A stretch of 64,000 nucleotides of DNA from Collinsella sp. (lineage in GTDB: Bacteria; Actinomycetota; Coriobacteriia; Coriobacteriales; Coriobacteriaceae): NCBI GenBank assembly GCA_031295385.1, contig JAUMOL010000007.1:124001-188000 (forward strand). Reading direction: 5' to 3'. The translations under genes were made by a program, and so were the position numbers. Shown here one piece after another: positions 25,866-32,476 of the stretch. The notes under the pieces are model-generated. The model was not told where the DNA came from. It ran no database searches and was given only the letters and a program-made list of their open reading frames with translations. Numbering within the stretch: the stretch's first letter is position 1; each line of letters begins with the position of its first letter.

Positions 25866-26255
25866 ATGGGTAAGACTTTCAGCTTTGTCTCCGGCGCACT
25901 TTTTGGTGCCGCTGCCGGCGCTATTGTCGGCGTTGCTCTGGCCCCGCGCTCGGGCGCCGAGACCCGCGCCATGGCTGCCGATATCGCCAACGACGCCTGG
26001 GACAATATGCGCGACACCTACGAGCACAGCGCCGAGGAGGCCCGTGCTGCGGTGAATGACTTTGGCCCGATGGTCGACGCCAAGACCGACGACCTGCGCG
26101 CCAAGGTCGACCTGGCCCGCGAGCGCATGGACCAGCTGCGCGAGCAGCTCAACGACGCCATTTCGGGCGGCAACGTGACGCCTGCCGCCGACGTCGTGGT
26201 CGAGAACGCCGTCGAGGCTGATACCGAGGCTGCGGAGTCCTCGACCGAGGCATAA
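25866..26255 (+). CDS. YtxH-domain small membrane-associated protein
   Basis: 129 residues. A Gly/Ala-rich hydrophobic N-terminus (SFVSGALFGAAAGAIVGVALAPRSG) with the LAPRSGxETR motif is typical of YtxH proteins. An amphipathic helical region (about 35-105) and an acidic tail follow. ATG 25866 was chosen because AGGAGAGGA lies about 8 nt upstream; ATG 25860 is too close. The stop overlaps the next gene as TAATG. YtxH proteins are linked to envelope stress, function unclear. Confidence 0.78.
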   Translation: MGKTFSFVSGALFGAAAGAIVGVALAPRSGAETRAMAADIANDAWDNMRDTYEHSAEEARAAVNDFGPMVDAKTDDLRAKVDLARERMDQLREQLNDAISGGNVTPAADVVVENAVEADTEAAESSTEA

Positions 26256-27010
26256 TGCGCGCCGGGGATTTTGTCGGCGCCAAGATCTATCGCAAGCCTA
26301 CCGAGGACAAGCGCACCAAAAAGGACGGCACGCCGCGCAGCCCTAAAAAGCTCGGAAAGATTCACTTTCCGGTCTTTACCCCGGGCGGTACGCGCGTGGT
26401 CGGCTTTATGGTCCGCCAGTCCGATATCGCGGGCATGATCGAGCGTCCCGACCGATTCGTAGCGCTCGACGCCATTGGTGTCTACGAGGGCGCCATTGCG
26501 GTCGATGACGTCAAGGACACGTACGATGCCGCCGCCGCCAAGCGCCTCGACATCAACCTGGACGATTGCATCATCTGGGTCGGTATGGACGTGCGCACGG
26601 AATCGGGCGACGTCGTGGGCTATTGCTCGGATGTTGAGTTCAAGCCACGCTCGGGCATCGTGCAGGCATTCTATGTGACCGCCGGTGCTGCTTCGAGTGT
26701 TTTGGTCGGTGACACACAGGTGCCGCCGACGATGCTGCGCGGCTACGAGAACGGCGCGATGGTCGTCTCGGACGAGGTCAAGTCGCTCGGGTATTCGGGC
26801 GGTGCGGCTGCCAAGGCCGCCGAGGCCAGCGTCGTGGTGGGCGACAAGGTCAAAAAGGGCGCCAAGGTGCTCGACGACAAGGGATCGGTTGCCGTGGACA
26901 AGGGCAGTCGCGCACTGGGCAAGCAGCTCGGCAAGACGCGCGGCATGTTCAAGGCCTTTAAGGACGAATACCAAAAGGCGAGCGGAGGCTCGTCAAAAGC
27001 TACAAAATAG
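26255..27010 (+). CDS. PRC-barrel domain protein
   Basis: 251 residues. It has two PRC-barrel-like segments, FVGAKIYRKP...KLGKIHFPVF and ESGDVVGYCSDVEFKPRSG, followed by VTAGAASSVLVG. A Lys/Ala-rich helical tail starts at about residue 185 (SVVVGDKVKKGAKVL). It is translationally coupled to the YtxH gene. PRC barrels bind proteins or RNA; the specific role here is unknown. Confidence 0.7.
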   Translation: MRAGDFVGAKIYRKPTEDKRTKKDGTPRSPKKLGKIHFPVFTPGGTRVVGFMVRQSDIAGMIERPDRFVALDAIGVYEGAIAVDDVKDTYDAAAAKRLDINLDDCIIWVGMDVRTESGDVVGYCSDVEFKPRSGIVQAFYVTAGAASSVLVGDTQVPPTMLRGYENGAMVVSDEVKSLGYSGGAAAKAAEASVVVGDKVKKGAKVLDDKGSVAVDKGSRALGKQLGKTRGMFKAFKDEYQKASGGSSKATK

Positions 27011-27031
27011 CGACGTACCAAATGATGGGAG

Positions 27032-27067
27032 GCAAGCCGGAGACCTGTTGCTCCGGCTTGCTGTGTT
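27032..27067 (+). terminator. Hairpin between the PRC-barrel and deacetylase-like genes
   Basis: GCAAGCCGGAG (27032-27042) pairs perfectly with CTCCGGCTTGC (27051-27061), followed by TGTGTTTA. It is a moderate intrinsic terminator. Confidence 0.55.
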
Positions 27068-27082
27068 TATGGGGGAGGGCAC

Positions 27083-28489
27083 ATGCGCCAAAACGGATCC
27101 AACTTAAACGGGCGTTCGGGTGCGCGTCCGACGGCGCGCCGCGACCTGGGGCAGCTGCCCAGCGGTCAGCGCAAGCGTCACCGTAAGCCCGGCGCGATGT
27201 ATCTCAACCATAGCCGCGGCTTTAGCGATCGCAGCGCGCGCATCGGCAACAGCCGCACGCCCCGTCGTTCGTCTCGCCTGCCCTATGCGCTCATCGCCGT
27301 GGGGTGTGCGCTCGTGCTGTTTATCGCTGCCGTCGTGGGCTACGTCAACCGCAGCGTGGACGTGGAACTCAACGGCCAGAAGACCGCGGTGCGCGTGGGC
27401 TCTACGCTGCAGAATCTCATCGACGAACAGGAGTTGACTGACACCTACGACGCAGGCGACCTGCTGGCCGTCGATGACAGCGTGCTCAAGCGCCATGGGG
27501 GCGAAAAGCTGTCGGTGAAGGTCGACGGCAAGCGCGTGAAGCAGGGCAAATGGGATAGCCGCGAACTTGAGGGTGGCGAGAAGGTGACGGTCAAGGATGG
27601 CCGTAACATCTACGAGAAGCACGAGGTTCAGGCTACGGTTATCGAGCCCAAGCTCAAGGTCGAAGGCACGGGCGCTATCGAGTATGTGCAGACGTGGGGT
27701 GTCCAGGGCCGCTCCGAGGTGTGGGTTGGTGAGCAGTCGGGCAAGACGCAAGACCGCGGCGAGGTTGTGCCCGCCACCGATTGCGTTGTTGCGTGCGCCA
27801 GCGTGGCGCCCAAGGGCAACAAAAAGTACGTGGCGCTGACGTTTGACGAGGGTCCGAGCGGCGCCACCAAACAGATCTTGCAGGTGCTCAAGGAAAAGGG
27901 CGTCACCGCGACGTTCTTCCTTTCGGGCGATGCGGCCGAGGCCTTGCCTGCCACGGCCAAGGCGATTGTCGATGCCGGGTGCGAGATCGGATCCAACAGC
28001 TACAGCGACGATTCGCTCAAGGGCCAGGACCGTGAGGCGGTACGCGAACAGATCACGAAAGGCACCGATGCGATTAAGTCGGCGACCGGCGTGAAGACGA
28101 TGCCGCTGCGTGCTCCCTACGCTGCCTTTGACGAGCAAAACTGGATTGATGCGATGGACCTGGTCTCCGCCGTGGTCTCGTGGAATATCGATTCGGGCGA
28201 CTGGCTGCTCAACGGTGCCGACGAGCAAGTCTCGACGGTGCTCGATTCGGTGACGCCGGGCAATATCGTGCTGCTCACCGATAGAGACGAATGCGCTGAG
28301 CAGACACTCGAGGCGCTGCCGCAGATTATCGACGGCCTCATTGCCGACGGCTACAAGATCGTGACGCTCAGCGACCTGGTCAAGACGGACACGTCGCTGA
28401 GCAAAAAGCTCACCTCGCTGACGAAGGTCACCATGCCCAAGGACGCCGTGTTCCCCCAGCTTGCCGAGGACGACGACACCACGGAGTAG
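27083..28489 (+). CDS. Membrane-anchored NodB-fold protein with degenerate metal site
   Basis: 468 residues. A basic cytoplasmic N-terminus (1-70), one transmembrane helix (about 71-92), an extracellular beta-rich region (about 93-230, possibly DUF348-like) and a NodB polysaccharide deacetylase fold (about 245-440). Key NodB residues are altered. Motif 1 is TFDEGP (D255, E256) instead of TFDDGP. The two metal-binding His of motif 2 are Asn305 and Asp309 (SNSYSDD). Motif 5 reads LLTD instead of LLHD. Fold features RAPYAAF and WNIDSGDW remain. It is probably a non-catalytic glycan-binding relative, or an enzyme with a different metal site. Confidence 0.78.
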   Translation: MRQNGSNLNGRSGARPTARRDLGQLPSGQRKRHRKPGAMYLNHSRGFSDRSARIGNSRTPRRSSRLPYALIAVGCALVLFIAAVVGYVNRSVDVELNGQKTAVRVGSTLQNLIDEQELTDTYDAGDLLAVDDSVLKRHGGEKLSVKVDGKRVKQGKWDSRELEGGEKVTVKDGRNIYEKHEVQATVIEPKLKVEGTGAIEYVQTWGVQGRSEVWVGEQSGKTQDRGEVVPATDCVVACASVAPKGNKKYVALTFDEGPSGATKQILQVLKEKGVTATFFLSGDAAEALPATAKAIVDAGCEIGSNSYSDDSLKGQDREAVREQITKGTDAIKSATGVKTMPLRAPYAAFDEQNWIDAMDLVSAVVSWNIDSGDWLLNGADEQVSTVLDSVTPGNIVLLTDRDECAEQTLEALPQIIDGLIADGYKIVTLSDLVKTDTSLSKKLTSLTKVTMPKDAVFPQLAEDDDTTE

Positions 28490-28497
28490 TCATTGGG

Positions 28498-28526
28498 TAG
28501 TCATTTAAGAACGTCCCCAATGACTA
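28498..28526. repeat. Dispersed palindromic repeat (GGGGACG family)
   Basis: TAGTCATT...AATGACTA arms around TAAGAACGTCCCC, immediately after the deacetylase-like gene. A second AGTCATTGGG half-copy overlaps that gene's stop codon. Confidence 0.7.
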
Positions 28527-28603
28527 TGTCACGGATGCGTCAGTGTTTGGTATGCCTGCAATGTGCAGCGCATAAATTCGATGCCGCAGGGCGATGCTGA
28601 TGC

Positions 28604-28817
28604 TATAGTTACTGCGGTTAATGAGGGTCAAGAGAAAGGTTACAGGTGAAATCCAAACCTCGACCATACAGTCGATGACCCCATGCAGGTGCTTTTTGCG
28701 CATGCACGGGGTGTAAGCGTCGAGCGGCGTGCCGCCCGCGCATGCGTATACATATCCAGAAGCCCCCGGACGCCGCACGCGCGGCCGCGTCCGGAGGAAT
28801 TATGATGGGGAGCACCA
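28604..28817 (+). promoter_or_regulatory. Extended -10 promoter and structured leader of the Mg2+ transport operon
   Basis: TGCTATAGT (28601-28609) is an extended -10, predicting a start near 28616 and a leader of about 200 nt. In it GGGTCA (28625-28630) pairs with TGACCC (28676-28681), enclosing AGGTT/AACCT and CGAC/GTCG stems. A GCAGGTGC-TTTTT-GCGCATGC hairpin follows at about 28685-28707. The end CGGACGC...GCGTCCG pairs just before GGAGG and could hide a ribosome-binding site. I could not match it to the M-box consensus. This gap has no other gene apart from the candidate short ORF. Confidence 0.45.
28646..28678 (+). CDS. Candidate leader peptide MKSKPRPYSR
   Basis: A 10-codon frame with GTG start, preceded by AGAAAGG at 6-nt spacing. 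It lies inside the structured leader, and its stop TGA is part of the 3' strand of the closing GGGTCA/TGACCC stem, so a translating ribosome would open that stem. The peptide has two prolines and three basic residues. MgtL-type Mg2+ leader peptides are also short and Pro-rich, but there is no sequence match. Confidence 0.3.
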   Translation: MKSKPRPYSR

Positions 28818-30662
28818 TTGAATTATCTGAGTGAGATGCTCAAACTGCCGGTCTTGGACGTCGATGGCGAAAAGCTCGGCGTTGTGAACGATTTTGGCAT
28901 TGCTACCGGCGAAGTTTTTCCACACGTGACGTCGCTCGCGTTTCGCGGTCCCGGCAAGACGCCGTTTATGATCAGTTGGCGCAAATGGGTCGACCGTATC
29001 GACGAGACGGGTGTACACCTTAAGACGTCGGCCACCGAAATCCGTTTTTCGTACCTGCAGCCGACCGAACTCTTGCTTGCCCGCGACGTGCTCAACAAGC
29101 AGATTGTCGACACGCAGGGCATGAAGGTCGTGCGCGTAAACGACATCAAGTTTTCCATGTCGGGCGAAAATCAGCTGCGCCTGCTGGGCGCCGAGGTCGG
29201 TGCCCGCGGTCTGCTACGCGCCATCAGCCCCGCGCTCGAGCATATCGTCGAAGGCTTTATGAAGCACCTGGGCAAGCCGCTCAGTGGGGACATCATCGCT
29301 TGGTCCTACATGGACCTGCTCGACCGCTCGACCAAGAACATTCAACTTTCGGTGTCGCACAAGACGCTCGGCGAGCTGCACCCTGCCGACATCGCCGATA
29401 TTATCGAGCAGCTCGACCCGCGCCTACGTGCGCAGGTGTTTGCGCAGCTCGATACTGCCCAGGCCGCCGAGGCCATCTCGGAGTTCGATGACGACGAGCT
29501 TATGACCGAGATGCTCGAGGGCCTGTCCGACACGGACGCATCGTCGATGCTGGCCATGATGGACCCGGACGATGCAGCTGACCTGATCGACGAGCTCGAT
29601 TACGAGAAGGCCGAGAAGCTCCTGCGCCTGATGGGCGTCAAGGAGGAGAAGGCGATTCGTAACCTGCTGGGGTATGAGGACAACACCGCCGGCCGCATCA
29701 TGACCTCGGAGTTTGTCTCCCTGCCCGCCACGGCAACGGTCGGTGACGCCATCGAGGCGATTCGCGAGCTCGACGAGGATTTCGAGAGCGTCTACTACGT
29801 CTATACCGAGGATCCGAGCGGCATGCTGACCGGCGTGCTTTCGCTGCGCACGCTGATCGTAGCCGACCGCGACGCCACGCTGGGTCAGCTGGCCTATCGC
29901 GACCTGGTCTATGTGTCGCCCGACGAGGACCAGGAAGACGTGACGGACGAGATGACCAAGTACGACCTGGTTGCCATCCCTGTCTGCGACGAGAACCGTC
30001 ATATCCTGGGTATCGTGACCTTCGACGACGCCATGGACGTTATCGCCGAGGAGCATCAGGAGGACCTGCAGATCGCCGGTGTCGGCTCGGGCGATAGCGC
30101 GTCGGACGACTCGACGAACGTGCTCAGCTGGTTCGTGCATCGCCAGTACTGGGTTGTTGTATGGGGCATCGCGTCGTGCATCATGGCGACCGTGCTGGGG
30201 ACGGCGCTCGGCTCCGCGCATCTGGTGGTGTTCCCCATGTGCGCCATGCCGCTCGTGCTGCTTGCTGCCTCGCGCATGGTGTCGTTCGTCAAGAACTACT
30301 TCCTGGAGTATGACGGTCACGACGACGAGCCCAAACCGTACCTGGGATTCTTCTTCCAGAGCACGGGTATGGGCCTGATCCTTTCGCTCGTGACCTACCT
30401 GTGCGCGCAGCTGGTGCGCACCGCCGCATTCCCCGATGCGTCCATGTTTGAGGAGCAACTCTTTACCGGGTGTTTTAATATCGCTGCTATCATTTGCCTG
30501 GTTGGCAACATGAGTGCCGTGATTTACCTGATGGTGCTGTTCTGGCGTGACGAGCATGACCTCAACACGTCGGGCACCGCCATGAACGTTATTGCCGTCA
30601 TGATCTCGTGCGTAGCGTACTGCGCCGCTGCGGTGCTGCTCACCATGTCGGTCATGGGTTAG
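28818..30662 (+). CDS. MgtE_N/CBS regulatory membrane protein with non-canonical membrane domain
   Basis: 614 residues. A PRC-barrel-like N-terminus (about 1-110) precedes an MgtE_N superhelical domain (about 180-290, LGELHPADIADIIEQL...DPDDAADLIDEL), a CBS pair (about 295-415) and about five membrane helices (440-614). The Mg2+ part of true MgtE (GGNAGxQ in the membrane domain) is not visible; the membrane part reads differently (PMCAMPLVLLAASRM, YLGFFFQSTGMG). It may sense Mg2+ and control the NRMT transporter encoded 8 nt downstream rather than conduct ions itself. The start is TTG 28818, preceded by GGGGA and an in-frame stop. Confidence 0.72.
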   Translation: MNYLSEMLKLPVLDVDGEKLGVVNDFGIATGEVFPHVTSLAFRGPGKTPFMISWRKWVDRIDETGVHLKTSATEIRFSYLQPTELLLARDVLNKQIVDTQGMKVVRVNDIKFSMSGENQLRLLGAEVGARGLLRAISPALEHIVEGFMKHLGKPLSGDIIAWSYMDLLDRSTKNIQLSVSHKTLGELHPADIADIIEQLDPRLRAQVFAQLDTAQAAEAISEFDDDELMTEMLEGLSDTDASSMLAMMDPDDAADLIDELDYEKAEKLLRLMGVKEEKAIRNLLGYEDNTAGRIMTSEFVSLPATATVGDAIEAIRELDEDFESVYYVYTEDPSGMLTGVLSLRTLIVADRDATLGQLAYRDLVYVSPDEDQEDVTDEMTKYDLVAIPVCDENRHILGIVTFDDAMDVIAEEHQEDLQIAGVGSGDSASDDSTNVLSWFVHRQYWVVVWGIASCIMATVLGTALGSAHLVVFPMCAMPLVLLAASRMVSFVKNYFLEYDGHDDEPKPYLGFFFQSTGMGLILSLVTYLCAQLVRTAAFPDASMFEEQLFTGCFNIAAIICLVGNMSAVIYLMVLFWRDEHDLNTSGTAMNVIAVMISCVAYCAAAVLLTMSVMG

Positions 30663-30670
30663 GTGGTCGC

Positions 30671-31933
30671 GTGCAAAATACCAAGCAAAAGTCGGGCACC
30701 AAGCAAAAGTTGACCATCGCGGCCATCTTTGGCGCTATGGGTCCCGGTCTGCTGGCGGCGCTTTCGGGCAATGACGCCGGCGGCATTGCAACGTATTCCA
30801 GTGCGGGCGCCAGCTATGGCTACAAGATGCTCTGGATGCTTCCCGTCATGACCGTGCTGCTCATCGTGACGCAGGAGACCGCGGCGCGCTGCGGCTGCGT
30901 CACGGGCAAGGGCCTGGCATCGCTCATCCGCGAGCGCTTTGGCGTGCGCAAGAGTGTACTTGCTATGGCGGCGCTGTTGATCGCCAACACGGCTGTGACC
31001 ATTTCGGAGTTTGCGGGTATCGCCAGCGGCCTTGCTCTCTTTGGCGTGCCGGCGAGCATCTCGGTGCCGTTGGTGGCGCTGCTGGTGTGGATGCTTACCA
31101 TGTCGGGTAGTTTCCAGCGCATCGAGAAGATTCTGCTGCTGGTAAGCTGCGTCTTCGTGACCTATATTGTCGCCGCGTTTATGGCTGGCCCCAACTGGGG
31201 TGAGGTCGCGGTCGACCTGGTCGTGCCTAACATTCAAAATGACCCCAGCTACGTGTCGCTCGTGGTCGCAACGATCGGTACCACCATCGCGCCGTGGATG
31301 ATTTTCTTGGCGCAGAACAACGTGGTCGATAAGAACGCGGGCGAGGACGATATCGTGCTGCAGCGCATCGATACCGTGAGCGGCTCGCTTGCCGCCGATG
31401 TCATTGCCGGCTTTATTATCATCACGACCGGTACGGTGTTGTTCCCGGCGGGTATTCAGATTAGCGATGCTGCCGATGCCGCCCGCGCGCTGGAGCCCAT
31501 CGCGGGCCAGTGGTCCACGGTGCTGTTCGCCTCAGGCCTGGTCGCAGCGAGCTTTTTGGCTGCCTGCGTGCTGCCGGGCGTTACGTCGAGCGCTATCTGC
31601 GAGGCATTTGGCTGGGAGCGCGGTGCCGACCGCAGCTGGGACGAGGCCCCGGTTTACCGCGGCATCATTACGGCCATCATCGGCATTTCTGCCGTGTTGG
31701 TGCTCATGCCTGGCGTCGATTTGTTCCAGATTATGATGACCTCGCAGGTCATCAACGGTGTGCTGCTGCCCGTGGTCTTGGTATTCCAGGTGGTTATCGC
31801 GGCGGATCGCCACATTATGGGCGCCAACCGCAACGGCCGCGTATGGAACGTGCTCACGTGGGCGACTATCGGCGTGATTACGGTGCTCACGGTCGTCATG
31901 TTTGTCCTGCAGGCGATGGGTTACAGCGCTTAG
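30671..31933 (+). CDS. NRAMP-family transporter, NRMT (Mg2+) type
   Basis: A 420-residue protein with about 11 helices. At the helix-1 site, where Mn/Fe NRAMPs have DPGN, this protein has DAGG (35-38). At the helix-6 site, where they have xMPH, it has IAPW (206-209). The soft-metal ligand Met, the Asn and the His are thus lost and only the Asp is kept. This is the pattern expected of NRAMP-related magnesium transporters, described from Eggerthella lenta. It should import Mg2+, possibly Mn2+. GTG 30671 follows AGGTGG, which overlaps the stop of the MgtE_N/CBS gene. I take the two as one Mg2+ uptake unit. Confidence 0.75.
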   Translation: MQNTKQKSGTKQKLTIAAIFGAMGPGLLAALSGNDAGGIATYSSAGASYGYKMLWMLPVMTVLLIVTQETAARCGCVTGKGLASLIRERFGVRKSVLAMAALLIANTAVTISEFAGIASGLALFGVPASISVPLVALLVWMLTMSGSFQRIEKILLLVSCVFVTYIVAAFMAGPNWGEVAVDLVVPNIQNDPSYVSLVVATIGTTIAPWMIFLAQNNVVDKNAGEDDIVLQRIDTVSGSLAADVIAGFIIITTGTVLFPAGIQISDAADAARALEPIAGQWSTVLFASGLVAASFLAACVLPGVTSSAICEAFGWERGADRSWDEAPVYRGIITAIIGISAVLVLMPGVDLFQIMMTSQVINGVLLPVVLVFQVVIAADRHIMGANRNGRVWNVLTWATIGVITVLTVVMFVLQAMGYSA

Positions 31934-31951
31934 CGCCTCTTTTGGACTCCA

Positions 31952-31985
31952 AACAGGCCGCAGCGATGGGCTACGGCCTGTTTTT
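31952..31985 (+). terminator. Intrinsic terminator after the NRMT gene
   Basis: AACAGGCCG (31952-31960) pairs with CGGCCTGTT (31974-31982), closing the stem before TTTTTGT. It lies about 20 nt after the stop. Confidence 0.75.
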
Positions 31986-32014
31986 GTCTGCTATAGGGTG
32001 TTAGTTATATGGCA

Positions 32015-32244
32015 GTGGGCAATAAATGCCAAATATGAGTACTGTTGCTAAGTGAATAGCATTTACATTCAAGAAGATAATAAACATAACCTATAGTATG
32101 TTCATTAAAATTGGCTCCAATACGCCTTAAACCAGTCAGGTTGGCTGTCTTAGGGGGTTGTAAGGTTCGCTCGGACGTCATTTTGGGTGGTTTTGCCTGC
32201 TACTAAAATGGTAACAGTACTCATATTTGCCCTTTTTTGCCCAC
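32015..32244. mobile_element. 230-bp MITE-like element with 32-bp terminal inverted repeats
   Basis: Left end GTGGGCAATAAATGCC... (32015-32046) and right end (32213-32244) are inverted copies matching at about 29 of 32 positions, including a perfect 17-bp block CAAATATGAGTACTGTT. The interior is AT-rich compared with all neighbouring DNA and has no usable frame. No clear target-site duplication was seen. It lies in the 31986-32476 gap, which otherwise holds only a terminator. Confidence 0.6.
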
Positions 32245-32415
32245 AGACCTTTGAGGGTGCGGCGAAAAGGGCTTGTTTTGATTGTTTGGGGCAGGCACGA
32301 GGCGCGGAAACGATGTCTGGAGCGACGGAGCGGCCTGGAATTCATCCGTAGAGGTCTTCATTGGCTGCGCCAGGAGTGTCCCTAGGTACCGGCACATAAG
32401 GAACGTCCCTAACTG

Positions 32416-32453
32416 CCGGAGGGGGCGTCTGCCGTGGCAGACGCCCCCTCCGG
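32416..32453 (-). terminator. Very strong hairpin downstream of the acyltransferase gene
   Basis: A perfect 18-bp stem (CCGGAGGGGGCGTCTGCC with its complement) closes a GT loop, 23 nt beyond the stop of the minus-strand acyltransferase gene. It has no U-run. Confidence 0.6.
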
Positions 32454-32476
32454 ATGTGGGAAGTTTGCGCTGCGGG

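Noticed and set aside
28604..28700. M-box (ykoK) magnesium riboswitch upstream of the MgtE-like gene
   Set aside because: GTTAATGAGGGTC loosely recalls the M-box start, but the rest of the conserved core (the CTGCTGCCC part and later loops) is not there. Kept only as an unassigned structured leader.
30671..31933. Mn2+/Fe2+ transporter MntH
   Set aside because: The DPGN and MPH metal-site motifs are replaced by DAGG and APW, so the manganese/iron assignment is not supported; NRMT-type Mg2+ transport fits better.
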